From Topomyia yanbarensis (taxonomy: Eukaryota; Arthropoda; Insecta; Diptera; Culicidae), in the NCBI RefSeq assembly GCF_030247195.1, contig NC_080671.1, positions 411,566,044 through 411,630,043 on the forward strand: a stretch of 64,000 bases of DNA, read 5' to 3'. The notes beneath the pieces were generated by a model. The model was not told the origin of the DNA and ran no database searches. It saw nothing but the letters and a program-made list of their open reading frames with translations. Position 1 is the stretch's first letter, and the number at the start of each line of letters is the position of its first letter. The position numbers were made by a program, and so were the translations under genes. Below, in pieces: positions 45,515 to 55,919 of the stretch.

Positions 45515-45899
45515 CGAGAATATTTTCCAAACAATTCAACCGATCTGCCGTACCATGAAATGGTTTGGCTTCATGCCATTCACGCTGGTTTCGCATCCCC
45601 ATGCGCAGCCCCACCCGCCCAGGGAGGGCGCACAGTCCCACCCGACCGCCGCTTGTCTCGAAGTAAAAACGACCGACGCACTGCTACTGGCCGGATGGCA
45701 GCTGTACATCCTGCACTGGTTCTTCACCGATTGGCTCGACGACCTTCACGAAATGCCAATGTCGAAAATTATGATTTATTTCAGCATTTCGATATATTTC
45801 GTGGAAGCAGCACTGCTGTGCTCGGTCCAACTGCTGGTGGCTTTTTCGAAGGCCAAGATCGAGGAAACTTTACGGCTAGTCAAGTTCACGGATGATTTG
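45515..45899 (+). CDS. Gustatory receptor exon 1, part after the insertion
   Basis: Encodes IENIFQTIQPICRTMKWFGF, a Pro/His-rich loop, then the first two transmembrane segments (TTDALLLAGWQLYILHWFFT and MIYFSISIYFVEAALLCSVQ) and a loop ending VKFTDDL. It closes at a GTATGAAT donor (45,900). There is an in-frame ATG at 45,555 that could serve as a downstream start. Confidence 0.75.
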
Positions 45900-45975
45900 G
45901 TATGAATTGCCGAGCTGCAATCATGCAGATGCGGTTGCAGTTCCGGTTAAGTAATTTCCTTTGTTCCCTTCACAG

Positions 45976-46259
45976 CTGGAACAATTCGCCGTTGGAGTAA
46001 ATCATCGCCGGCAGCATCTGGGCTCGATTTTGCTAATTTTTGGATCCATTATCTGTGCGGGATTGATTTTCGTAGCCGAATACACCGTAGGGAGGCAGTT
46101 GGAAGGACCCTTAACCGATGTTTGGAGTAAATACTACACCACGGCGACGGTTTGTTACTACGATGCGATGCGCTTGATTCAGGTCTGCCCGCTGGTCGTT
46201 TTCATTGGAGGTTTGCTGATGTTCAAATCTCGATTCAGGATGTTGAATTACGCATTTCG
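45976..46259 (+). CDS. Gustatory receptor exon 2
   Basis: The acceptor is TTCCCTTCACAG. It encodes LEQFAVGVNHRRQHLGSILL with a transmembrane segment (LLIFGSIICAGLIFVAEYTV), an extracellular stretch, another transmembrane segment (LIQVCPLVVFIGGLLMF) and RFRMLNYAF. The donor is GTAGGTGT. It ends in phase 2. Confidence 0.78.
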
Positions 46260-46633
46260 GTAGGTGTAAATGAAATAGTACGCTAAGTGATAAATTGGCT
46301 AAGGAATCCTACAATAACTTAGTGACAAGGCTAAGCTAGTGCCGGATTGACGCTAGGTTCAAAAAACGGAGGCACAATTTGTGTTCCTTGGGTTCGCTAG
46401 TCAAGCACCTTACTATTTCGAAAATAAAATTAGACTTAATCTTAAAAAATTTCTAATTAGTTCTTCAAATAAATTGTTGGAATATAAGCAAAACTCTATA
46501 TTTCCAAAATTTCTTTTGAACAAGTTGTATGAGTTCTTTGGAATTTAGACGATAATTAATGGAAAATATTTTTACTGTTACTGAATACTTCTTAAAATAG
46601 GATTCTTTCCAAATATTCGGCATACCTTTCCAG

Positions 46634-46763
46634 ATCGTACTTTAACCGACAGAGAAAGAATCTAAACGACGAAGAAGTCAAAACGTTTCTAAGATTCACA
46701 GCCATCTGTCACGACACCCTCACGGACGCTGTAACAACTTTTTGTGATGTTTTCAGCTTTCAG
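46634..46763 (+). CDS. Gustatory receptor exon 3
   Basis: The acceptor is CATACCTTTCCAG. It encodes a soluble loop (SYFNRQRKNLNDEEVKTFLR, then CHDTLTDAVTTFCDVFSFQ), the long intracellular loop typical of the family before transmembrane segment 5. The donor is GTAAATC. Phase 0 at its end. Confidence 0.75.
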
Positions 46764-46818
46764 GTAAATCTGACCATCGATAAAACAAGTCACAATCTAA
46801 CGTGAAAGCTTTTTTCAG

Positions 46819-47001
46819 GTCACCTCCGCATGTACGACATTCATTCTGGTTAACATATTCAGCATGTACACGATTGGGGCCCTCTTCTCGCGTCACACTC
46901 CCGACGTAGTATACCTGTCCCTGTTCTATGGTTTGGCCAATCTACTGTACGCACTACACATCATCCCAATCATCAAGCTGGGCAGCGACGTTCGGGATGA
47001 G
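46819..47001 (+). CDS. Gustatory receptor exon 4
   Basis: The acceptor is GCTTTTTTCAG. It encodes two hydrophobic segments (TTFILVNIFSMYTIGALF and VVYLSLFYGLANLLYALHII) and the loop KLGSDVRDE. The donor is GTAGGTAAA. Both borders are phase 0, as is usual for the conserved 3' introns of insect gustatory receptors. Confidence 0.78.
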
Positions 47002-47139
47002 GTAGGTAAAAGAACCCCACATTTCCTACGAGTATGAATCCTCTTCAATAAATCTCGGCACCAGCCAGCGGCGGTAATGCTATTAACAAATTTTCCAATG
47101 ATCTACCCCATGAACAACCAATCATCATCGCTTCGACAG

Positions 47140-47211
47140 GGCACTCGAATGGCTGTTCTGGTTCACAAGGCCATCAATCAATCGACGCTTTCGGATCGCT
47201 CAATTGACCGG
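47140..47211 (+). CDS. Gustatory receptor exon 5
   Basis: The acceptor is CGCTTCGACAG. It encodes GTRMAVLVHKAINQS and then LSDRSIDR; the VHKxxN pattern precedes the last transmembrane segment in insect gustatory receptors. A strong donor GTAAGTAC follows at 47,212. No acceptor leading to a TM7 exon was found in the next kilobase. Reading through instead gives 25 more codons and a stop at 47,287. Confidence 0.7.
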
Positions 47212-47289
47212 GTAAGTACCTCAGTATACCGGCCCTCATCGGTGCACAGGCACAACAATATCTCGGCCCTGCGGTTAGGCTTCCTGTGA

Positions 47290-48480
47290 AAGAACCGCTT
47301 TCCTTTCTGACACACTGCTGGTTCAATAGTAAACACGGTGTGCGTTGCACTGGAAGAATCTAATAGTCTCTCGGTTTGTCGACTGCAGGGGTTTCAGCTT
47401 GTGATCCGCTTACTTACACATGATTGCTTCGTTGTTTCAAAGTAATCCGGCTATAAATATAAGCAGTCCGACTTCAGCAGAGCTACGACAATCAATGGTA
47501 CAATACGACTTTGAGGTGGAGTGAGTGGTATCATCATTCATCACGACAAATGTTAATATACTCGTAAACATTCACAGTTGAATGAATTACATGTATATTG
47601 ATTTGAATATTAGGATGATTCGAATTCCTGGTAATCAATTGTGTGATTTTATTCTTGTAGGGGAGGATGGTTATACTAATAATACAATTATTGTTCGTCG
47701 AGTTTTTAAAATTGTGCAGTTTGTAAGAAACCTGCAAATTTCCATTAAATCAGGGGACATTTTTTTTTCTAATAATCAGAATAAAAAATGGTCACGTTTC
47801 ATTAAACAACAATAACTTTTATATGATGCACTTATATATTCTTATCAAATGTGATAATAATGTAATAGACATTTCCACAATGTTATATTGAACGTAACCA
47901 GGCATTAAATCATAGTTTGGATAAATGAAAAAGGCACAATTGCACCGCTAGGTGGATTAAAACAGGTTTTTGTATCTGTAAAGACTGAGTTCACAGTGTA
48001 TTTATTATTCTGTACAATGATATTCAACCACTTTTTAATATAAATGCACTTTGATCACCCTGAGGGAAGGAATCGCTGATAATTGCTGCCGAAACTTGCT
48101 CAGAGATGGATCTGAAACCGCACTCAGATTGAGAGGGTTCACTCGAAAACGCTAGCAGTGAGTGACAGTGTGGCCACTTTTGTAAAGGGTCACATATATT
48201 GCATGTGGAACACAAATCTGTCTTTATGTTGTCATTGGAATTACCAAGAGACCGGAGAGAACATTAATTTTAAGCGGTGTGCGAAATAGAGAAGCTTGTT
48301 AATTCACGCTGAATTCGAAAAGAACAGCTGTGCTGCAGAAACTCGGTAGCTGCGAAGTAATTGACTTTAGACAAATCCTTTTAGCATATTTACTATTTTT
48401 ACAAAATATTAGATCAACAACTTGTACGACAGACCCCGGCTGGCGCAAGATATCATGATCATAAATATGAGCATAGAATG
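47290..48480. other. No gene recognised downstream of the receptor
   Basis: Searched by eye for a terminal receptor exon (TYhhhhhQF type) without success. 47,930-47,975 carries AAAGGCACAATTGCACCGCT then AGGTGG, a phrase I associate with mosquito dispersed repeats. The frame at 47,582-47,815 has no domain. Confidence 0.4.
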
Positions 48481-48489
48481 GTCTAGTTG

Positions 48490-50035
48490 GGATTCTTAAG
48501 GAATCTTTTGACCAAACAACATGCTCGTTGTCTTAGCTACCTTTGCAACACACGCATAGTTCACTATTGGTGATCTCAATACGGTAGAGATGTGCATGTT
48601 TATGCCCAGCGAACGTAGATGATCCGGACTTTTACGAAAATTCTCTTTTATGGACGTGTATTCCATGCAGAACGTGTAATTTGAATCTTTTATAATATCT
48701 TGCGCACATGGCTGAAGCACACTGTCATAAATATGTTTTGCAATTGACACTCGACAAGTTAACGAAATTTCCATTGTTCAATTCGTTCATAGCCTCGTGT
48801 CAGACGATAAGCGATCTCCCAGAAAAGAAATTCGAACTCGGGCAATACACGAACAACGAAACTGTATTCGTTCCACGTTGATAATATAAGTATTCGCGGC
48901 AGAATGAAAATAGTAGCTTCCATGCTCAGTTTATGAGAATATAGCTATCTGCACAACCTTTATAAGTTTCCCTAATGAGTACCATACCAAGATCAGATTA
49001 ATGCGCGAATAAAATTACTTACTTGTTGGTATTTAGTCTATCGAAACCTGATGTATCCTCTTCAAATGCATTTGGAGTCGAACCACCTCTCTGGTACTTC
49101 AGCGGTCATTCTATCCGCTATTAGAAACGAAAGATGAGCTGGACCACGCTTAACTGAAAACCAGCTCAATTTCCTTCTTTGGAGAACTCGATACGCGAAT
49201 TTACAGCCAGAGTGCAAAAATATGCAAAGATAACCCACGCCATAATTCGCCATCTGTATTAGTGTTCGTAAGTTGGCAAGATATTTATCAATGAGATTCA
49301 GGTAGAAATTATAAATAAGAGGCTTAAGAAAGAGCCTTGTGGAAAATCCAAGTAACCCATTCAGGAAGTTGCCGTATCGCTATTGGAAAAGGTAGTGTGC
49401 GTATCTGACAACAAATTGAACGAACAACATAATGAATAAGATAACAATTGCTATAGAATCGTAAGCTATTTTATTGGCCAAGACTACAGAAAACATTTGC
49501 TTTTTAGAGAATTGAAAGCTGTGCAAGACAATCATTCGTTTTGCGAAACGCAAATTGATTTTTGATAATAGGCCGTTTACTTTCATCAAAATGTCTAGGC
49601 TTAGTAGAATGCAATCGGCCGATACGAATTATGGTCGAAGCTGATTATCTCGGTTTATGAATAACAAACAATGTTACTTATCTCCAGCCCCGTGGACCAA
49701 TACTGTTCTGCAAAAACCAATTGTATAAATTTAATTATCAACGGTTTGCTGGATTGGGCACATTCTTCAAAAAATTGAGTTTGAATCTCACTAGTGCACC
49801 TAGGAATTCATCGTTGAATGTGAGTGAATTATGTAGTTCTCCGGCAGCACGTCACCCAGTATTTTCTGCATAGAAACGGAGTACTGGCATACCTTTCTTG
49901 CAAAGTCTAAAGTATATCGCGTCGAATTTCCTCGTTTGTTTGAAAAAAATCGATCATCGGTTTGGTGGCATGACGATTTCTGCCCAAAGTTTTGTTCCAA
50001 TTCTGAACGAAAAAAAAACCGCTCGCATCTATCCC
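48490..50035 (-). pseudogene. Ancient I-clade ORF2 relic (RT)
   Basis: On the minus strand, in broken frames, the order of the ORF2 protein is preserved. NKRGNSTRYTLDFARKVCQY parallels VEYSNRWIFAFAKKICPD. HNSYRPIA matches exactly. LLSKINLRFAKR parallels LLSDTQFGFRKG. PLIYNFYLNLIDKYLANLRT parallels PLLYNFYVNDIDDCLANSCT, and ANYGV stands where the catalytic ADDGV was. TSIKENFRKSPDHLR parallels TSMKEEIRGIPDHIR. Both catalytic Asp residues are lost. There is no ORF1, RNase H or tail. It is much older than copies 1-3. Confidence 0.72.
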
Positions 50036-50869
50036 TCGAGTGTGGGATCTCAATCCAGGTTCACGACTGAACAGAGCTTTATTGTTTGCTTTTCAGGAAA
50101 AATAGTTAAAAGAAATTATCCACGTTTTTAACCAAGGGTTAATATTGGCTCAAAATGGGTAGCAATAGCATTTCCCATTTGACTTCAGGAGAGAAAATTC
50201 ACATCGTATATTTGAGAAATTCGCGTTGCTCTGCACTCCGATTAATTTCGGAACCCTATCGAGCAAAGCATACATGATTGGCTATTTGATATCGGAGTTG
50301 AGAAATACCATGAAAATGACCAAATCTTGAGTGCAAGGAAGTGCTATTATTATCGGACGTACATGAGAGAATGAAAAAATTAAATACTTATTATTTTTAC
50401 TAGTTGGGAAAATTCCGTAGATTTCGCAAGTTGATTCGTAGATTCGTAGAAAGGACATAAATCCGTAGATCTACGGAAAAATCCGTAGGGTTGGCCACCC
50501 TTGTGAGCCAAGGGTGCCAGGCTTTAGGGGGCGCTGAAGTGTTGAACTAATTAGTAAAATAACAGAAATAAGTTATAAAGTAAATCAAAATCAGTATGCC
50601 ATTTTCAAGTACACACTAAATTATTGTTCGAAAGTCAAACTGGAAAAGAAAGCTAATGTGAACACCAAAGGGGCACAAAACCGACTCAACCAAAGGCGCC
50701 AGAAGACCACGTTACGGCCCTGTCAGTTCCATTAAGATTTATTCACAATAAATGTGTTCTCAAATGTGAAGAAGATGAAAAATAATAACGAACGTATTTG
50801 AGTTGCGCGACACGAAAATTTCAAATATGAAGACTTCAATCAAATTCGCGAAAACATTCGCGATTAGGT
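50036..50869. other. No gene recognised
   Basis: AT-rich sequence. 50,400-50,500 holds a small cluster of GTAGAT repeats (TTCGTAGATTCGTAGA, ATCCGTAGATCTACGG). No coding or RNA signature. Confidence 0.35.
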
Positions 50870-51230
50870 TTCCCTGGATAGGTAACCAGATGGCTGCATT
50901 CCTACCTCTCCAAGCGATCCGCTTTCGTTAGAATCAGTACCACATGTTTAAGCACACGCCAACCAGTGTACCTCAAGGAAGTCACCTAGGGCCACTTATC
51001 TTTCTCCTATTCATCAACGATCTCTACACCCGCATCAAGTCTGGAAATCTTCTCTACGCTGATGATCTGAAAATCTTTCGTTCAATTGCCTCAGGACTCG
51101 ACTCTACTGTGCTTCAAGATGATATAGCCAGTATAGAGGAATGGTGCTTGCTAAACGGTATGCAGATCAACGTCGATAAATGTAAATAAGTTTCGGGCGC
51201 TTGGTGATTTCGGTGCTACGAATATACCCT
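50870..51230 (+). pseudogene. CR1/Jockey-type RT fragment, upstream half
   Basis: Contains WLHSYLSKRSAFVRIS in one frame. In the 81-codon frame it reads SVPQGSHLGPLIFLLFINDL and then LLYADDLKIF with an intact YADD catalytic motif, and finally EEWCLLNGMQINVDKCK. The family pattern is a Jockey or CR1-type reverse transcriptase of another lineage than the I-clade copies. It ends at a stop and at an insertion near 51,270. Confidence 0.75.
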
Positions 51231-51269
51231 TCAAGCCTGTGCCATAGAGAGGGAGGATTCTGTCCGTTC

Positions 51270-52825
51270 TTCAAAATTAGCTTCATAAAACCGAACATAA
51301 AACCAATTACTCTATAACACTGATTCAAGACAACCATAAACCCCTCTTAAGACGAAAAAGGCCCATTCTTAAGATGGTTCTCAAGAGTATTTTCCAAGGT
51401 TTTCTTAAAACTTTTAGGCCTTATCAATACATTCTTATTGTGGTGTTCAAGAGCTGCTTAAAACTAATATAAGACTATCATAAGTCTTGATAGTTTTATG
51501 ATTTTCTTCAAGAACACTTCTAGTGCGCTACGAAACTGCTTTGTTAGATAGAGAGCTTGGTGTATAGACGAAAAGAATCAGCTTGGGGGAAAATATGTCC
51601 ATCATATGATATTCTTTTACCAAAATGGATACAAATAAAAATCGATAATATAAGTGGCCAGCTTTTTGAGCTCATGATTGAGAAAATTTGCATGCCAGTT
51701 TTCCGATAATATGCAATATAAAAGTGCGAAAGATTCAACGCGCCGTGAAACAATCTCTAAAACATTGATTTTTATAAGAAATATTAAATCGTTTCGAAAA
51801 TTCAATAGTATGTGTCAATGTTCATAATTGTTATATTTTGGATTAAACCCACGCATAAACATTTTTCTTGCTCAGAAAAGCATTTCGATCAGTGAGAATC
51901 AGTTCAGTATATGAAAAAAAAGTTATTATTTTAATTCTTATGCTAATGGCTACCAATAACAATATCCACGACGACATTACTTGTCATTGGATTTAACTGA
52001 AATCGCCACAAGATCTTATTAAAACTAATTATTCTTGCTCAAGAGTAATAGGAGTTTTTCAAGATCGTGATAAATTCATTTTTATTTATGATACATTTGA
52101 AGAAGAGCTGTTGGACTTGAATAAAACTAATACGAATTAAGGTTAGATGGAAGATCGCCATAAATCCAGTGCATTTAACATTTAAAATGTCAATGTTAAA
52201 ATAGAAATGCCTATGAATAATTATTATGGTAGTTACAATTCCATCTAAAAATTGTTGATTTATTTCAACAACGGATATTAAATAGAACTATATGAACAAC
52301 TAACGACATCTCGCTATATGTACAGCACCTACAGATTTGCAAAGTTAAATAAATAATTTATCATCATCGAGTTGGCTGTTTATACATGATTGAGGTACAT
52401 GCCACAGCTTCTCCGTTGAAATACGTTGCATACCTCGTCAGTCGTTACAGTTTGTTTGTTTATTATGGAACGCTCTTATGCAAGAGTATTTCCACTTCGT
52501 TTAAAGCTTTAAGAAGGTTTTATGGTAGCATTCTTAAAATGCATTATGCATCAACAAGAATGTCATAAAGCTATCTTTTGGTTTTAAGGAGGTTGGGAAG
52601 CAATGTCTTAAGAAGAGGCTCAAGAGTCTCTTAAAACTGCTCATAAAACTAATTACTCTTATGAAAAATGTGGTTTTATGGATATTTCTTCCAGAGTTCT
52701 TGAAGCACTCTCAAACCCCGTCAAGCATATAAAACTAAAGGTCCTTTTCATAAGCAATGTTAAAACCAGATTCACTATGTAATTCCATGATAAACCTACC
52801 ATAAAACTTAAATAAAACCAATTAG
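51270..52825. mobile_element. Repetitive insertion separating two RT fragments
   Basis: Both ends carry ATAAAACC or TTAAGA words in the same orientation (left CATAAAACCGAACATAAAACC; right CATAAAACTTAAATAAAACC). Short words such as TCTTAAGA, TTAAAACT and CTCAAGAG recur throughout. AATTAGC occurs at each border (about 51,276 and 52,826) and may be a target duplication. No coding capacity. Class unknown. Confidence 0.45.
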
Positions 52826-53335
52826 CATTTGGATTGTTACTTGGGTTGGGAGTGGTGTTCGACAGAAAACTTCCACATCACATCACTGCAACAACGCCGA
52901 AGACTTTTGCAACACTGGACTTTCTGAAACGGAACGCAGTTGATTTTGTGGATTTCTACGCGCTGAAATCTATATACTGCGCACTAGTCCGGAGCACCCT
53001 AGAGAATGCTGTACAGTGTACAAGTATGGGCGCCTTACGACGCGGTCCAAAAGTAATCGGTTGGAGCGTGTTCGATTTGTACGATTTTCTCTCAGAAAAT
53101 TGCCTTGGAACGACCCCATCCGTATTTCGACGTCTTTAATAACAGATACATGTTGCTAGATTTGCCAACGTAGAGTCTCGCCGCACTTTCTTGCAAAGAA
53201 TGTTCATCTACGATATGTTATCGAACAATATAGACTATCCCGACATTCTTTCTAGTATTAATTTATTAGTTCTTCCTCATGGTATAATGAATCGTTCACC
53301 TCAGTGGATTAATAGACACTTATGGCCAAAATAAT
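52826..53335 (+). pseudogene. CR1/Jockey-type RT fragment, downstream half
   Basis: LGLGVVFDRKLPHHITATTPK parallels the LGVxxDxxLxFxxHI thumb start. It continues TLDFLKRNAVDFVDFYALKS, then IYCALVRSTLENAVQ. After a frame change the DNA encodes a further decayed C-terminal region. It is the natural continuation of 50,870-51,230 once the insertion is removed. Confidence 0.7.
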
Positions 53336-53529
53336 CCGGCAGATGTTGTAACAAATTCAACGAAACTGCTTTGACCTCCATACCACTAAATCTAGTTACA
53401 AGTTAGCAATTAAAATTTTTTAAATGTTGACTTTAAGAATAGTATTAAGACTAATCTGCCGGTATATGGTATATGGTATATGCCGAAGACGAAATAAATA
53501 ACAAAGTATAACAAATCGAAAAAATAACG

Positions 53530-54710
53530 AAAATCATGAGGAATTCTACGAAGATCTGTCCGAAAATCTTTAAAATCGAGACCAACAACCTTAAATTCCG
53601 ATGAAACTTTACACGTTTCACTGGCATGGAAGAATAAACATTTTCCAAAGTCAAAAAGAGTATTTTAGCTCAAGAGCATTTATTTAAAAAGGCGTGAAAA
53701 TTTCTACATGTAGCATTTTCGAATAAAAAATTGTTCGATTAGTGTATTTCATACCACATAATTATCTGAGAACAAGTTACAGGGAATGAATACTTCTGGA
53801 CGAAAAATATATACACTGAAAAAAAATGTTAAGTCTTTTTTCACAAACACACAAATTTATGTTAAAAATTTAAATTTCTATAACCCCATTTTATTAATTT
53901 TTATATTTTGTCAGAGAGAGAAAAGAAATATTTTGAATGTGATTGCATGATGGAGAACTTATCGGAAACAAAGTTTTTCTAACGGTAACTTTATACTTAC
54001 AAAAAATCTTCCAAAATGCGATAGTTGTCGAGATATTTGGAATTTTGCTCCAACAAAAACAATAATTTCGTGTAATTATGCCCTTGGTAAAAGTTATTTG
54101 CGTTTTCCTATCATAAAATGTAAACAATATAATGTTTATCATTTTAAAGACGTAAAAGAAACTTTTTCAGTGTCTTTGGATCATGGAGAATTGTTGGCGC
54201 ATACTTGATTCATTGAAACTTTGTTAAATTATTATTTATAAGAAAATCCTGTTTAATTAATATTAGTACAACCCTATCAGTCGATTGATAATAGATAGCA
54301 CAGGAAACGGTAGGAAATGATAAACTAAAGCAGGAAATCATACTCGTTAACTCTCTCGTTATATATCTCGATTTTGTTTCTCACATATTGTGCAATTTTC
54401 TGCTTTGCTGTGTATATAAGGATTGCGCAAGAGCAAATCAATTAGTCATTATAAATTTATCACTCGAGGACGGACCTCAATAAACTTGTGTTTTACCTAA
54501 TACACGTTGTTTCGGAAAAATAAAGTCGTTTTTTGGTTAAAATTATCCGATCGATGACGTAGTGTCGTTTAATGATCCGTGGAAATCTCAAATCCTGGTT
54601 CACCCGTCTTAGCAGCAAGTTCCGGATTTACACAGCTTTCAATAAAAAAGTATTCCTAACAACAACTTTCGACATTTTTAACTCATATTATTTGCAGTCA
54701 AAAACATAGT
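53530..54710 (-). repeat. Repeat family D, copy 2, interrupted
   Basis: Reverse complement of 39,598-40,435 with about 80-85 percent similarity by eye: GATTGCATGATGGAGAACTT, AAAATGCGATAGTTGTCGAG and GCAGTCAAAAACATAG mark corresponding positions. It is interrupted between GGATCATGGAGAA (54,190) and GCTTTCAATAAAAAAGT (54,635) by a probable LTR. Confidence 0.75.
54191..54634 (+). mobile_element. Probable solo LTR
   Basis: A 444-bp insert in repeat D copy 2. It begins TGTTGGCGCATACTTG and ends GGATTTACACA. It contains GTATATAAGG (TATA-box-like, 54,412-54,421), CAATAAACTTG (54,478) and AATAAAGTCG (54,520), a promoter and polyadenylation layout expected of an LTR. No second LTR or internal region follows. 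I did not find a clean 4-6 bp duplication, which is a weakness. BEL/Pao is the first superfamily to compare. Confidence 0.5.
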
Positions 54711-55390
54711 TTTCTTATTGAATATGATTCTAAATACCATTTCATACCAAAATGCTCGTAACAAAATGATTCAGAAATATATTAGTCTCGAGTTGTTTTA
54801 ATTTATGTATAAATAACACAATTATTTTGTTTTATTACGATCTTTTCAAAAGTCATTCGCGTTTCTCCGTCAGGTTTATCAAAAGGTTCATAAAATTTCC
54901 TATAACTTTTTCTTTGACATCAAGATATTGTAAACTAATTGAAAGCTACACAAAAACAATCGAAATGTTTTCCAAGCATAAAGTCTGATGATTAAGCCTC
55001 TGCTGCCAAAATTTTTGTTTTGCTTTAGAAAGCCTAGGGATTTTTCCAACATGGCTATTTTACGAGTCAAGACTTTATTGCTAATAACTTTTGTTTCCGC
55101 ATCACTCACAACATAATTTCACAGCAACAGAAAAAGCAACTTAGAATTTTTTTTTATTTTCTCCAAAATTTAAAAAAGCATAAACTTTTTTTTAAATAAA
55201 TTACACTGCTATGTACAAAATAGTTTTTCTTCCTCGTTCTCCTCAAATTTTCAACTTTTAACGTGGAATGTATTCAACATAGTGATTACAAATTTCAAAC
55301 AACGTATTCGTATGATAAATTTTGTGAAGAGGTTTTCATAGTGGTGACAACATACAATCGTTTTCAGAATATTCTATAGTTGTTTTCTCG
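54711..55390. other. AT-rich stretch without a gene
   Basis: No open frame longer than 70 codons. GAATCATATTCAATAAG (read on the minus strand near 54,715-54,735) and GAAATGGTATTTAG continue family D on its far side, so this may be more of that repeat. Confidence 0.35.
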
Positions 55391-55500
55391 CACACAATTA
55401 TTTTTTGTGCCGAATCTCAGCCTTTTTATATCTTTTGCCGAAATCTCAACAGCTGAGTTCTCAGTAAATAATTGTTGTACTGAGATCTTAGTTAAAGTGA
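55391..55500 (+). repeat. Repeat G, copy 1 (CTCAG-rich)
   Basis: Contains GAATCTCAGCC, GAAATCTCAACAGCTGAGTT and TACTGAGATCTTAG, alternating palindromic CTGAGATCTCAG-like words. The same motif cluster recurs, larger, at 61,090-61,336. Confidence 0.55.
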
Positions 55501-55919
55501 CGTTTTATACTCTATTAAATTGTAATTTTCTTATTGCTACTCAAAAGTTATAGCATTTAATATATTTTTCCTCCATATTTTTCCATAGTATCAATTTCAA
55601 AAATTTCAAGCGAAGTGGGCGGGAGTCTATAATTGTCCAAATCATGTGAAATTTGGCATCTGAGCTTACTTTGACATTTGTCACAATATGAGAGGGAGGC
55701 CTTTGAGAATTAAAAAAAAAATTGCAATGCCCTAATGGAGGTGAAAGGATTTTTCATTTAAAAAAATATATCTGCGAAACGTCTAGCACCACCAACCTAA
55801 TTTTTCGGTATGTTGTGTTAAATTAAATCATCTTTCAATTTAAAATATAGAAGTATAGAATTTCTAAAGACAGTAGTATAATCAAGTTAATCAATTAATA
55901 TCTAAGTTTTTCATATAAA

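Larger units (their letters stand above)
42183..47289 (+). pseudogene. Gustatory receptor (insect 7tm_7), exon 1 split by a transposon
   Basis: Five exons with canonical GT/AG borders and consistent phases: 42,183-42,322 plus 45,515-45,899, then 45,976-46,259, 46,634-46,763, 46,819-47,001 and 47,140-47,211, about 398 codons without the insertion. Insect gustatory receptors are seven-pass ligand-gated channels of taste neurons. The family is shown by IENIFQTIQPICRTMKWFGF (N-terminus), several hydrophobic segments, SFSFQ-type exon ends and GTRMAVLVHKAINQS before the last transmembrane segment. Two defects are visible: a 3.18-kb hAT-like insertion in exon 1 and no recognisable final exon with the TYhhhhhQF motif. 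Read-through of exon 5 gives VHRHNNISA then a stop at 47,287. Probably a pseudogene in this haplotype; a shortened protein from the ATG at 45,555 is conceivable. I cannot assign a subfamily. Confidence 0.75.

Noticed and set aside
47218..47286. In-frame extension of receptor exon 5 as the true C-terminus
   Set aside because: VHRHNNISA is suggestive, but a strong donor precedes it and the TM7 segment is absent. It is kept only as an alternative in the annotation.
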